Shown: positions 51,949 through 61,487 of the stretch, piece after piece
Layout: each line of letters starts with the position of its first letter
Position numbering within the stretch: position 1 is the first letter of the stretch
Origin: Paenibacillus sacheonensis
GTDB lineage: Bacteria; Bacillota; Bacilli; Paenibacillales; Paenibacillaceae
Reading direction: 5' to 3'
NCBI RefSeq assembly: GCF_009909195.1
Contig: NZ_JAAAMU010000001.1
Coordinates: forward strand, 1 to 64,000
Length of the DNA stretch: 64,000 bases
Notes under the pieces: model-generated
Seen by the model: the letters and a program-made list of their open reading frames with translations, nothing else
Databases searched by the model: none
Told to the model about the DNA's origin: nothing
Program-made: the position numbers and the translations under genes

Positions 51949-53033
51949 ACGCGCCGAAGGTCAGCAAGCCCCAACTGTTTTTCTTGATCATTAAGACGCA
52001 GATCGGCATCGGGTTATTGTCCCTGCCTTCGGATATTCACCATCTGGCCAAGCGGGATTCGTGGATATCGGTTCTTGCCGCCGGGATGGTCATTCAAATC
52101 GTGCTGTTCGCGTATTGGCTGCTGCTTCGTCAATTTCCCAATCAAAGCATGGGTCAAATTACCGAGCGCATTCTCGGACCCTACGCCGGGAAAGCCGTGA
52201 ACGTCGCGTACTATGTCTTTTTCATCCTGATCGCGTCTTATGCCAGCACGCTGTACGTCCAGCTGATTCAGCTCTGGATGCTTCCCTTAACGCCCGGCTG
52301 GGTCCTGTTCCTGCTTATCGTGGGGACGAGCGTCTATTTGGCCGTGGATCGCTTGGACGTCATCGCCAGATTTTTCGTGCTTGCTTCCATCTTGTTCGCC
52401 GTGCTGCTGCTCATCAGCGTGATGAACTTCATGAATCCCGTGCATCTGTCCAACCTGCTGCCGGTCGGCCGGTCGGGCACGATGCCGGTGCTCCAGGGGA
52501 GCGAGCGGACGTTCTTCGCCATGCTCGGCTTCGAGGTAACGCTTTATTTTTATGCGCAGGTCGAAGGCAATCGCGCGGGCATGCTGCGCGTCATGTCATT
52601 GGCCAACGCCTTCGTGACGTTGTTTTATACGTACTTCGTTTTCCTTTGCCTGATCGGCTTCAGTCCGGTCGCCCTGGAGCAAATCAACGAACCCGTCTTG
52701 TTCATCCTGAAGGGACTCGCGTATCGGCTGATCGACCGCATCGACCTGATCTTCTTGACGATCTGGATCATTCCGATGACGGCGACCATCGTTTCTTATC
52801 TCAGCCTGGCCGGCCGAAGCTTGACCGCAAGACGGCCCGCCTATCGCAAGCTGGTGGCGCTCAGCGGCGTGCTTGTGTTCGCGACCGGATGGTGCTTGTC
52901 CACGATCGAACAAATGAAATCCTTCAGCCAATGGCTGGAGTACGGGTACTTTCTAATGATTACGGCGGTGCCGGCGATACTGTGGCTGGCTTCCTTGCTG
53001 GTACGGAATAAGGAGAAGGCGGGGGCGGCATGA
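51945..53033 (+). CDS. GerA-type germination receptor, B subunit (permease-like)
   Basis: The 362-residue protein has about ten transmembrane helices in the APC-transporter fold of endospore germination permeases. The start is VSKPQLFFLIIKTQIGIGLL, with LSLPSDIH following. Subunit B binds the germinant, often an amino acid. I start at GTG 51945, which overlaps the A-subunit stop as GTGA and has GGGAGGTGG upstream at normal distance; a GTG at 51933 is less likely. It overlaps subunit C by four bases. Confidence 0.92.
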   Translation: MNAPKVSKPQLFFLIIKTQIGIGLLSLPSDIHHLAKRDSWISVLAAGMVIQIVLFAYWLLLRQFPNQSMGQITERILGPYAGKAVNVAYYVFFILIASYASTLYVQLIQLWMLPLTPGWVLFLLIVGTSVYLAVDRLDVIARFFVLASILFAVLLLISVMNFMNPVHLSNLLPVGRSGTMPVLQGSERTFFAMLGFEVTLYFYAQVEGNRAGMLRVMSLANAFVTLFYTYFVFLCLIGFSPVALEQINEPVLFILKGLAYRLIDRIDLIFLTIWIIPMTATIVSYLSLAGRSLTARRPAYRKLVALSGVLVFATGWCLSTIEQMKSFSQWLEYGYFLMITAVPAILWLASLLVRNKEKAGAA

Positions 53034-54139
53034 TGAAGCGATTCGCGGGTCTGGCCTTGACGATCATGGGCTTGTCGGCGGTTCTGACCGGCTGCTGGGA
53101 CACCCAATACGTCACCAATAAGAAGCTGATCAACGGATTCAGCCTGGATGCCGCGGAAGGCCAGGGCATGCTGGGATCGGTGCGTACGGTCGTTCTGGAA
53201 AATAAAGGCGGCGGGCAATTCGACGTGAAGGACGAATTCATGAAAGCCGCCGGCGACTCTACGTCCACCATCGGAATGAAGATCGACAGCATGCTCCCGG
53301 GCACGATCGAGGCGAGCAAGACCCATGTCATCATCATCGGGGAGAAGCTTGCCAAGCAGGGCATCGCGGCTCCGCTCGAGCCTATATTCCGTTCGCCCAA
53401 AGGCTACCTGAAAGCGAAGGTGCTGGTCAGCGAGGGAACGGCCGCGGACGTTCTGGCATCCAAGCAAATCGACCATAACCCGATCGCGTTCGGCATCAAA
53501 CAGATCGTGGAGGGAGCGGCGCTGTCCACGAGCGTTCCGAAGCAGACGGTGTACTCGATATGGAATCAAATCTCCGATCCGGGCGACGATGCGCTGCTGC
53601 CGCTTATTCGGATCGTAGACCGCAAGACGTTAATCGTCGACGGCATCGCTTTGTTCGACGGGGACAAGTACTCCGGCATCTCGCTCTTCCGCGAAGACGC
53701 CAAGATTCTCATGCTTCTGAGCGGCAGGATCGGCAGGCTTGTCAACCTGGGCATCCCCGTTCAGGAGCAAACGATTACCTTTGCAGGGAGCAGGCTGAAG
53801 AGGTCTATGAAGGTGACCGTTAATCCGAAGACGAATACGATCGAATGCGTCATTAAAGCCGACCTGTATGGATCCCTGAACAGCTACCCCAGCCATCTCA
53901 ACGCGTCCGTCGATCGCGCTCGGCTGGAGAAGGCAATCGACGCCTGGTTCGATGCGCACGGGAAGAAGGTCGCAGGCGCGATGCTCCGGGCCAACTGCGA
54001 CGCGTTCGGCATCGGAAGGCGATTGCGGGCGCACCACTCCGGGCTGTGGCGCAAGCTCGACTGGAACGAGGCCTACCGGGGCGTCATCATCAAACCCGAG
54101 TTTCACGTTCATCTGAAGAATACCGGCGTCATTCGATAG
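53030..54139 (+). CDS. GerA-type germination receptor, C subunit (Ger(x)C lipoprotein)
   Basis: The 369-residue protein has a lipoprotein signal ending in lipobox VLTGC (Cys22), followed by WD, the hallmark CWD start of Ger(x)C proteins. Its domains follow the GerC order, with VKAKVLVSEGT-like and NPIAFGIKQI segments. It is tethered outside the spore inner membrane and completes the receptor. The ATG overlaps the B-subunit stop (ATGA). It is close to the usual GerC length, so the receptor operon looks intact. Confidence 0.93.
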   Translation: MMKRFAGLALTIMGLSAVLTGCWDTQYVTNKKLINGFSLDAAEGQGMLGSVRTVVLENKGGGQFDVKDEFMKAAGDSTSTIGMKIDSMLPGTIEASKTHVIIIGEKLAKQGIAAPLEPIFRSPKGYLKAKVLVSEGTAADVLASKQIDHNPIAFGIKQIVEGAALSTSVPKQTVYSIWNQISDPGDDALLPLIRIVDRKTLIVDGIALFDGDKYSGISLFREDAKILMLLSGRIGRLVNLGIPVQEQTITFAGSRLKRSMKVTVNPKTNTIECVIKADLYGSLNSYPSHLNASVDRARLEKAIDAWFDAHGKKVAGAMLRANCDAFGIGRRLRAHHSGLWRKLDWNEAYRGVIIKPEFHVHLKNTGVIR

Positions 54140-54265
54140 TTCGGCGAATGGCGAGGAAGAGGTCACAAAAGCGTCAATTGCGTCCTAATTGGTCATAGTG
54201 CGCGCCGGAATTCCGTTCTATAGTGAAGGGGAACGAAATTCGCGCGTGAGATAGGGTGTGAGAAG

Positions 54266-55222
54266 ATGAATGCGAAGGTGTTGACCCAATCGCAAGTCGA
54301 GCAATTCATCGAGCTCGGGTATGTTCATCTGGAGGAAGCGTTCCCGCGCAAGTCGGCGCTGGCGGCGCAGGACTTTCTCTGGACCCAGGTCGAGAAGCAG
54401 GGAATCAAGAAGGCTGACCGTTCCACATGGAACCGGCCGATGGTGCACATCAAGGAGCAGTTCGACGGCGATGAGTTCCAAGTCTGCAACACCTCGAGGC
54501 TGGCCGACGCGATCGAGGATCTGGTCGGCGCAGGACGGTGGAAGGAACGTTCCGTCTATGGACAAGCAGGGGACAAGACGCAGTGGGGATGGTGGCCGAT
54601 CAACTTCGCTGCCGGCGCCGACCGGCCCTGGGACGTACCGGCGCAGGGCTGGCACTGGGACGGGATGAGCCGCCCGCATTACATGGACAGTCCCGAGCAG
54701 GGCTTGCTGCTGCTCTGCGTATTCTCGGACATCGGCAAGCAGAGCGGGAGCACCTTGGTGGCCGAAGGCTCCCACCGTATCGTCGCGAACGTGCTCGCCG
54801 AGCACGACGACGGACCGCTGCTGCACGAAGCGATTCAGATCGCCAACCGGTCCCATCCTTGGCTGAGGGAGCTGACGAACACGAAGGAGGGAGATGCCGC
54901 GGCGGCCGATATCTATGCGAACGACGCGGCCGCTGTGGCCGAGTCCGGAACGAGCGGCCGCATCGAAACCTTCATGGAGCGGACGCATACGGACGCGAAC
55001 GGATTCCGGCTCCGGGTGGTCGAGACGCCGTCGGCGGCAGGCGACGTCCTGCTCTGTCATCCTTTCCTGTACCACTGCGCGTCGCAGAACCATTCCGGCG
55101 TGCCGCGCTTCATGTGCAACCGCGCCACGCCGCTGGTCAGGCGAATGAATCTGAACCGCGCGGACGAGAGCGATTATTCGCCGCTCGAGACCAGTATTCG
55201 CCGTTCGATCCGGAGGCCTTGA
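54266..55222 (+). CDS. PhyH-family Fe(II)/2-oxoglutarate dioxygenase
   Basis: The 318-residue protein is a double-stranded beta-helix oxygenase. The iron triad is readable as His130 and Asp132 in QGWHWDGM and His270 in HPFLYHCASQN, with Arg281 likely binding 2-oxoglutarate. FSDIGKQSGSTLVAEGSHRI is the central PhyH motif. Family members hydroxylate lipids, amino acids, antibiotics or phosphonates. The substrate here cannot be told. AGGGTGTGAG is upstream, and a terminator directly follows, so it is monocistronic and separate from the gerA operon. Confidence 0.85.
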   Translation: MNAKVLTQSQVEQFIELGYVHLEEAFPRKSALAAQDFLWTQVEKQGIKKADRSTWNRPMVHIKEQFDGDEFQVCNTSRLADAIEDLVGAGRWKERSVYGQAGDKTQWGWWPINFAAGADRPWDVPAQGWHWDGMSRPHYMDSPEQGLLLLCVFSDIGKQSGSTLVAEGSHRIVANVLAEHDDGPLLHEAIQIANRSHPWLRELTNTKEGDAAAADIYANDAAAVAESGTSGRIETFMERTHTDANGFRLRVVETPSAAGDVLLCHPFLYHCASQNHSGVPRFMCNRATPLVRRMNLNRADESDYSPLETSIRRSIRRP

Positions 55223-55269
55223 TCCTTATCTTAGATCGATGCGACCCGAGCTTCAACCGCTTGACAGAG

Positions 55270-55313
55270 ACAGCCGTTCGACTCCCTTCGGGAGCGGGAC
55301 GGCTGTTTTGTTA
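55270..55313 (+). terminator. Rho-independent terminator
   Basis: ACAGCCGT (55270-55277) pairs with ACGGCTGT (55299-55306); an inner CTCCC-TTC-GGGAG hairpin extends the stem and TTTTGTT follows. It ends the PhyH gene. The rest of 55314-55476 is leader with an A-rich run and no gene. Confidence 0.82.
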
Positions 55314-55476
55314 TACGGGTGCGCCTAGGAATGAGGCATAAAAAAAAAGACCCGGGAAGCTGAGAAAAAGGCTGGAAGAGACAGGAAATGGTCCTTCCGC
55401 GGTGAAGTGATACTTGGAGTTAATCATCGTTCGGTGCGTACTGGCATGCACTGCGAGGGAACTGGAGATGACTGTC

Positions 55477-56784
55477 ATGGATATTCAAGCATTGACGTCC
55501 CGGATCGAAGATCCCCTGATCAGGCGGGGCGTGGAGGAAGCGATCGGCAAGACGCTGCTCCCCGCGCTGCGGGAAGAAGCGTTTCGCGGCCATTTTATCG
55601 TGGATGCGGACGGCACGCATTTCGGCACGGAATCGGTCTTTCCCGGCTTGGATGCCTGGGAGATCGCGGGAGCTTACTTAAGCCTGGGCAAGACGCGAAG
55701 CGTGCTCGACTTCTTCGCGTTCGTCGAGGCTTCTCAGCGTTCCGACGGGCATATTCCGTTCGCGGTGTTCCCCGATCGCCCGGACCTGGACTTATCCACG
55801 CATATGCGCGGCGTGAATTATCCGGCGGATGTCTTCGTTTACCCTGCGCCCGACGAGGCAGGACAATCGCGGGAAGCCGGCGCGAACGAACGGCGATGGG
55901 TTCGGCTGTTCAAGCACTGGGTGCCGACCAATCCGCTCGGCGTGCTAGCGCCGGTCAGCTACCTGCTGCTGGCGGAAGAGATCGTCCGGCAGACCGGCGA
56001 CCTGCGTTGGCTGAGCGGGAAGCTGGATTCCTTGGACAACGCGGCGGCCTACGTCCGTTCTCGGAAATCCGAGAACGGGCTGATCGACGGCGCGGGTTTC
56101 TACGTCGAATTGCACTCGCGCTACGAGTGGGACGGCGTTACGCAGTGTTATGCGATCCACGCTTTCCGAATGCTGGCCCGTCTCTACCGGGCCGCGGGCA
56201 ATCCGGCGCGCGCGGAGCACTGGGAACGGGAGGCTGCTGTACTGGAGCAGGCTTTTCAGGAGCTGTTCTGGCAGGGGGACCATTTCGCGGAATATATCCA
56301 TCCCGAGCACGGCTTGGTGGATTTTCACGGGCTGACGGACGTCAACTGGGCGGCGATCGCGTTCGGGATCGCGACCGAAGAGCAGGCTGCCGTCGTATGG
56401 CCGCTAATGAAAGCCGAGGAACGATTGTGGCGCGGCGACATGCCGAGCCAGACGATTGCGATGCACTATTTATTCCGCGAATGGGAGCTGCACGAACGCC
56501 TTCCCTTCGAAGGCAGGAACATGGGGCCGCTGCACGACGTTTCCGCCATGGGGCGGGTTTGGTATTTGGAGGCGCTCTCCTGCTTGCGAATGAACGATAC
56601 GGAACGGCTGGTCGACTCCGTCCGTCTCGTGTGCCGGATGGGCGAACGGCATGATTGGTTCTGGTACGAGCGCTATCAGCCGATGCAGACATGGGACGTG
56701 CAGCCGACGGGCGCTTATAAATATTGCGAGTATGCGGCGATTCTCGTGCGGCTCGTGCTGGGAAATCCGGCGCTGTTCAGCTGA
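55477..56784 (+). CDS. Six-hairpin glycosidase-like protein
   Basis: The 435-residue protein is an all-helical (alpha/alpha)6 toroid: FPGLDAWEIAGAYLSLGKTR, YVELHSRYEWDGVTQCYAIH and HGLTDVNWAAIAFGIA recur at the spacing of trehalase- and GH15-like enzymes. Candidate catalytic acids are in GLDAWE and YEWDGV. I do not recognise the family. I start at ATG 55477, since GGAG of CTGGAG then has proper spacing; a longer reading from 55414 shows no ribosome binding site. A hairpin at 56787 and a kinase-like gene follow. Confidence 0.65.
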   Translation: MDIQALTSRIEDPLIRRGVEEAIGKTLLPALREEAFRGHFIVDADGTHFGTESVFPGLDAWEIAGAYLSLGKTRSVLDFFAFVEASQRSDGHIPFAVFPDRPDLDLSTHMRGVNYPADVFVYPAPDEAGQSREAGANERRWVRLFKHWVPTNPLGVLAPVSYLLLAEEIVRQTGDLRWLSGKLDSLDNAAAYVRSRKSENGLIDGAGFYVELHSRYEWDGVTQCYAIHAFRMLARLYRAAGNPARAEHWEREAAVLEQAFQELFWQGDHFAEYIHPEHGLVDFHGLTDVNWAAIAFGIATEEQAAVVWPLMKAEERLWRGDMPSQTIAMHYLFREWELHERLPFEGRNMGPLHDVSAMGRVWYLEALSCLRMNDTERLVDSVRLVCRMGERHDWFWYERYQPMQTWDVQPTGAYKYCEYAAILVRLVLGNPALFS

Positions 56785-56786
56785 AG

Positions 56787-56805
56787 GCGGCGGCTAAGCC
56801 GCCGC
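56787..56805. other. Small GC-rich hairpin
   Basis: Eight-base arms 56787-56794 and 56798-56805 (GCGGCGGC with GCCGCCGC) flank a TAA loop three bases after a stop codon. There is no T run, so it is probably an mRNA end-stabilising structure or a weak attenuator. Confidence 0.5.
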
Positions 56806-56853
56806 TGGCCGAGCGGGGTTGAAAAGACGACGAATAACGGGAGCTGATCATAG

Positions 56854-57909
56854 ATGAGAGCGACATTATTGTTGGACGCCTTGACGGAACTGCTGGAGGA
56901 CGACAGCGACAAGCTGCTGGCCGGCGATATACTCGGTACGGCTAATTCCAAGGAGATCGCCGATGCGATCGGAGCGTTCTGCGTCCGACGGCTGGACAGT
57001 CCGGTCAAGAAATGTCTGTACGCCGGGTTCAGCGTCGGCGCATCCTTCGGCTTGGCGCTCGAGGACGGCAGGCAGGTATTCATGAAGATCCATAAACTGA
57101 CCGGACCGGAGACGATAACGGCCAACACGGCCTTGTCGCTCGCCGCTTCTTCGACGGTGCAGAAGCATTTGGCGGAGAGCGGCTTTCCTTGTCCGGAGGT
57201 GCTGCTCATGCCGGAGGCATTCGGCAGCGGCATCGTCACGGTCGACGCCTACGCCGCGCCGGGGGAGCTGCAGGATGCGCATAAGCCCGAGATTCGCAAA
57301 GCGATGGCGGAGACGCTGGCGGAGCTGATCGCGCGGACGCGTCCGTTCCGATCGCTGCCGGGACTGATCCCGGGCAGCTTCTGCGCGAGCGGCACGCTGT
57401 TTCCCGTTCCGCACAATGCGTTATTCGATTTCACCAAGGAATATGAGGGCTCGGAGTGGATCGACGCGATAGCGGGATCGGCCAAAGCCGAGGTCCAAGC
57501 GAACCGCTCTCCGGGTAATCTGGCGCTGGGTCACGTGGATTGGTCCGTCAAGCATTTCCGCTTCGAGAACGGGAAGGCCGTCATGATCTATGATTGGGAC
57601 AGCCTGAAGCTGGAGGACGAGCTGCATCTGGTCGGTCTCGCGGCGGCGACGTTTCCGACGACTTGGGACATTCCCGTCCTCCTCACGCCGTCGCGGGAAG
57701 AATCCGGCCTGTTCGTGCGCGAATATGAAGCGGCCCGCGGCAAGCCCTTTACGTCGCGGGAGCTGGCGACCATATCCGCGGCGGCAACCTATGTGATGTC
57801 CTACGTCGCCCGATGCGAGCTGGCCATCAATCCGAACAACGAGCGTTACGAAGGGAGTTTCCGTCAAGCGCTGCAAGCGATGAACGGAGACCGGTATATC
57901 GTCTGGTAA
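56854..57909 (+). CDS. Aminoglycoside-phosphotransferase-fold small-molecule kinase
   Basis: The 351-residue protein has the APH/choline-kinase fold. GFSVGASFGLALEDGRQVFM and KIHK form the nucleotide-binding lobe with its lysine. LALGHVDWSVKHFRFENGKA carries the catalytic Asp (the His-x-Asp of the Brenner motif), and MIYDWDSLKLEDE the metal-binding Asp. It transfers phosphate from ATP to a hydroxyl of a sugar, aminoglycoside or similar small molecule. Between a glycosidase-like gene and a sensor kinase, phosphorylation of a released sugar is more likely than drug resistance. GGGAGC precedes the ATG. Confidence 0.72.
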   Translation: MRATLLLDALTELLEDDSDKLLAGDILGTANSKEIADAIGAFCVRRLDSPVKKCLYAGFSVGASFGLALEDGRQVFMKIHKLTGPETITANTALSLAASSTVQKHLAESGFPCPEVLLMPEAFGSGIVTVDAYAAPGELQDAHKPEIRKAMAETLAELIARTRPFRSLPGLIPGSFCASGTLFPVPHNALFDFTKEYEGSEWIDAIAGSAKAEVQANRSPGNLALGHVDWSVKHFRFENGKAVMIYDWDSLKLEDELHLVGLAAATFPTTWDIPVLLTPSREESGLFVREYEAARGKPFTSRELATISAAATYVMSYVARCELAINPNNERYEGSFRQALQAMNGDRYIVW

Positions 57910-57943
57910 ACGGCAGGTTCGCGGTCGTGGAGAGGAGCTTCCG

Positions 57944-59722
57944 ATGAGAGCGAGGTTGAAGGTACCGTCATTATCGCTGTATGTGCGGCTCGTGCTGACG
58001 TTTCTTCTCGTGCTGCTTCCGCTGTACGTGCTGACCATAACGATGAGCGAGATCAACTCGAACGTCGTGAAGGACGAGGTGGTCAAGTCGATGACGTCCC
58101 GAGTGCAGCTCTATCTGGACGTCTTGGAGGAGGACTTCGATCGCATCCTCAGCTTTCAACAGGAATTCGTCAACAACGAAGATCTGCTCCAACTAAGCAC
58201 GGCCGCGAACATCATGCCTGATTTCGATAAGTCGCAAGCGATTTTGCGGCTGCAGAGCCGGCTCTATCTCATTAAGGATTCGAGCCGATTCATCGATAAT
58301 GTCAGCGTGTATATTCCGCTGCTGGACCGGACGATTTCTTCGAACGCGAAGTATGTCGAACAGTTTGACAGGGAGGCTTACGAAGGCCTGATCCTAGAAA
58401 GCAACCGGTACGTGTCGCCCTTCGTCGATTGGCAGAACCGGCTGTACATCAGCGATTTCTATCCCGTAACGGCTTCCTTGGACGATCGGCCGCCGTTGTT
58501 CGTGGTCGGTATCGAGCTCTCCAGGGACGCGATCCGGCAAGCGCTGCAGAAGTTTACGATCGACGGCAAAGGCGGGGCGGTCTTGATCTACGACAAGGAA
58601 GCCGACCTGCTCTTCGCGAACCGCGAGTCGGATGCCCGCAAAGCCATGATCAATGCCTTTCTGGTCGACCGGACCAACGATCCGGACCAGCCGGTGTCAC
58701 TGGAGTCCTTGACCATCGGGAAGGAGTCGAACTTCGCCGTCTTTGATACCTCGAGCCAGTTCGGATTCACTTTGATGATGTACGTGGAAGAGAGGCATAT
58801 CCTAGGACCGCTGCGAACGTTCCGGCTGGGCTACTGGCTGTTATCCGGCCTTTCGATACTGATCGTCGTCTTTTTCTCCTATCGGATCTTCCGGATGATC
58901 CATCAGCCGCTGACGACGCTCGTGCATTCATTCCGCAGAGTCGAGGACGGGGATCTCGGCATGATCAAGCAGCATCACTTCAAGCATGAGTTCCGCTACT
59001 TGTCCGATCATTTCAACTCCATGGTGAAGCGGCTTAACGTGCTCATCTACGAAGTGTACGAGGAGCGTTACCGGGCCAGGCTCTCCGAGCTGCGACACCT
59101 GCAATCGCAGATAAATCCCCATTTCTTATACAACAGCTTCTTTCTTCTCTACCGCATGGCGAAGCTGCAGGACTTTGACGTCATTACCCGGTTTACCAAA
59201 TACCTGGGAGAGTACTATCAATTTCTTACGCGCAGCAATACGAACGAAGTGACGATGCTGGCGGAGATCAACCATGCCCGGGCCTATACCGAAATTCAAA
59301 ACTTCCGTTTTCACGACCGCATCCAAGTGGAGTTTGCCGAGCTGCCTGCCGCTCTTGCCGCGATATCCGTTCCGAGGCTGATCGTGCAGCCGATCATCGA
59401 GAATGCCTATGTCCACAGCCTGGAGCGCAAGGAGGCGGACGGGCTGCTGCGGATCGCATTTACCGTGAAGGAGGGCTGCGCCGTCATCACGGTGGAAGAC
59501 AACGGCGATCATCTAAGCGCCGCGAAGCTGGCCGAGATGAACGCGCTGCTGCGCTCGATCGATCCGGAAGGGACGGAGAGCGCGGGCATCTTCAACGTTC
59601 ACCGCCGTCTGCAGATCGAATTCGGGGCCAAGGGCGGGCTGCGCTTTGCCGCGGGTCCGCTCGGCGGCTTGCGGGCCGACATCGTCATTCCGCTCGCTAA
59701 CGAGGAAGAGGAGGCTGGCTGA
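57944..59722 (+). CDS. YesM-type sensor histidine kinase
   Basis: The 592-residue protein has a transmembrane helix at about 12-33, an extracellular Cache-like sensor, a second helix at about 296-316 and a HAMP linker. The His_kinase domain of the LytS/YesM kind has HLQSQINPHFLYNSF with phospho-accepting His near 393. The ATPase domain has VPRLIVQPIIENAYVHSL and VEDNGDHLS. Such kinases sense extracellular sugars in Paenibacillus and Bacillus. GAGGAGC precedes the ATG. Its stop is one base from the start of the response regulator at 59724, which is broken by a frameshift. Confidence 0.9.
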   Translation: MRARLKVPSLSLYVRLVLTFLLVLLPLYVLTITMSEINSNVVKDEVVKSMTSRVQLYLDVLEEDFDRILSFQQEFVNNEDLLQLSTAANIMPDFDKSQAILRLQSRLYLIKDSSRFIDNVSVYIPLLDRTISSNAKYVEQFDREAYEGLILESNRYVSPFVDWQNRLYISDFYPVTASLDDRPPLFVVGIELSRDAIRQALQKFTIDGKGGAVLIYDKEADLLFANRESDARKAMINAFLVDRTNDPDQPVSLESLTIGKESNFAVFDTSSQFGFTLMMYVEERHILGPLRTFRLGYWLLSGLSILIVVFFSYRIFRMIHQPLTTLVHSFRRVEDGDLGMIKQHHFKHEFRYLSDHFNSMVKRLNVLIYEVYEERYRARLSELRHLQSQINPHFLYNSFFLLYRMAKLQDFDVITRFTKYLGEYYQFLTRSNTNEVTMLAEINHARAYTEIQNFRFHDRIQVEFAELPAALAAISVPRLIVQPIIENAYVHSLERKEADGLLRIAFTVKEGCAVITVEDNGDHLSAAKLAEMNALLRSIDPEGTESAGIFNVHRRLQIEFGAKGGLRFAAGPLGGLRADIVIPLANEEEEAG

Positions 59723-59723
59723 C

Positions 59724-61369
59724 ATGTACCGCGTGCTCATCGTCGATGACGAGAAATATTCCGTCGACGGGCTTTACGAAATGCTGCATGAAGTCGAACA
59801 TATCGAGCTGGACGTCTATAAGGCCTACTCGGCGAAGCAAGCCTTGGCCTGGCTGGAGCGGACGAAGATCGACATCGTCTTGTGCGATATCCAGATGCCG
59901 GGCATGAACGGTCTGGAGCTGCAGCGGCTCATCAATGCCCATTGGCCGTACTGCAAGGTCATCTTTCTCACCGGCATTAACGATTTCAACATCTCGCAGG
60001 CTGCGTTTCGAGGCGGGAGCGTGGATTACGTCTTGAAGACCGAGGGCGACGAAGCGATCGTCAAGGCGCTGGACAAGACGGTCGCCGGTCTCTCCGAGCA
60101 TTTCAGGAACGAGCAAATCCTGCTGAAAGCCGCGGAGCAGCTGGCCTCGTCAAAGCCGGCCCTGCAGAAGGCGTTTCTCGCGAATCTACTGGAGAACGAA
60201 GGGGCTTCGCTGCGCGCGAGGCAGGCGGATTTCGATCGGGCTTACGTGGCGCTCTCCGCGAGCATGCCCGTCGTCGTCGCACTCGGCCGAGTGGACCGCT
60301 GGTCGCCGGAAGTCGGCGATTCGGATCGAGCGCTGCAGCTGTATGCGATCCAGAATATCGCGACGGAGTACTTGAGCGGCCTGCGGCTGGCTGCGGTCAT
60401 CCTGGACGAGGCCCGGTTCGCATGGTTCATTCAGCCGCAGGCAGGCGGCGATGAACCGGATTGGGCGCGCGGCATCCGCTTCGTCCACGGATCGATGGAA
60501 TCGATCCAGCGTACGTGCAGGGAACTGCTGCAGCTTCCCGTTTCGCTGATTCACAGCGATTCGTTCGCCACTTGGCCGAACGTCGCCTCGACGTTCAAGC
60601 GGCTGGAGAATCTGCTGCTGGTCGGCATGGGTCATGGGGGCGAGATGCTGCTCACGACTCGGGGGCGGATGCGGCAGACGACGAAGCCGAGCCGGCCCGG
60701 ATCAAGCCGGATCCGCGCGGCAAGCCTTATTATCCCGACTCGCTGCATGCTTTGTTCGCGCAGGAGCAGGAGAGGGATTTCTATCGCGTCGTCGATGACT
60801 TTATCGGCAGGGAAAAACTGCTCTCCTATCATCATTCCGATTATCTGGAAGCCTATTATTCCATGGCGACGGCTTTTCTTTCCTACATCAATCAATGGGA
60901 GCTGGCCGAGCGGATTGCCGGAGATATCGATATGGACAAGCTGATGGATCTCCGCGCGCACCGCACCAAAGAAGACGCCTTGGCCTATTTGCGCGCGATG
61001 GCCGCCATCCTGTTCAAGCAGAAGAAGGACGAGCAGGCGCAGCGAACGAACAAGGTCATCGGCCAGATCAATCACTACCTCCAGTCGAACTTGGGGAAGG
61101 ACCTGTCGCTCGCCCGACTGTCCGAGGTCGTCTATCTGAACCCGTCGTATCTGTCGCGCTTGTACAAGCAGCATACCGGCATCAATCTATCCGAAGCGAT
61201 TATCGAGTTGAAAATGGCGAAAGCCAGCGAGCTGCTCTTGAACCCGGTATACAAAATTCATGAGATCGGCGCGATGCTCGGATTCGAGAACGCCGGTTAT
61301 TTCACGCGGTTCTTCAAGAAAAACGTAGGCATGACGCCGCAGGAATTTCGCGACCTGAGAAACAAGTAA
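59724..61369 (+). pseudogene. YesN-type response regulator (receiver plus AraC), split by a frameshift
   Basis: From ATG 59724 the receiver domain reads MYRVLIVDDEKYSVDGLYEM, with the acidic pair and phospho-acceptor Asp55 in VLCDIQMPGMNG, then about 190 linker residues. Near 60630-60665 the frame changes. The upstream frame drifts to a late stop at 60944, while the next frame continues the same protein (KPYYPDSLHALFAQEQERDF) to the AraC domain ending FTRFFKKNVGMTPQEFR at 61369. One missing base restores about 548 residues. Without it the protein loses its DNA-binding domain. This is either a real mutation or a read error in GGGGGC/CGGGGGC runs. Confidence 0.85.
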
Positions 61370-61423
61370 AGAAAGGAGAAGGAATCTCAACATTGTGAAA
61401 TAGGAAGGGGCGCATCCCTAACC

Positions 61424-61429
61424 TATAAT
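61424..61429 (+). promoter_or_regulatory. -10 box that helps place the start of the PhyH gene
   Basis: TATAAT at 61424-61429 overlaps an ATG at 61428, so that ATG cannot be a normal start for a transcript from this promoter. This is why the start at 61488 is chosen. The -35 position is poor, suggesting an activator such as the neighbouring regulator. Confidence 0.4.
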
Positions 61430-61487
61430 GAAAGCGTATTCACAATTGCTTCCCGCCGTGGAAGCCGATGGAGGGAGATACGCAGGC

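Noticed and set aside
54266-55222. PhyH protein as PhnY, the hydroxylase that would feed the PbfA-like lyase
   Set aside because: PhnY is of this superfamily, but the gene is separated from the phosphonate locus by the gerA operon and by terminators, and PhyH proteins are too varied for the assignment.
56854-57909. Aminoglycoside resistance gene
   Set aside because: The APH fold is shared with many metabolic kinases; nothing in the sequence or the sugar-related surroundings points to a drug substrate.
60630-60665. Programmed frameshift in the response regulator
   Set aside because: The G run is present, but the codon pairs would not re-pair well after slipping. I treat it as an indel.
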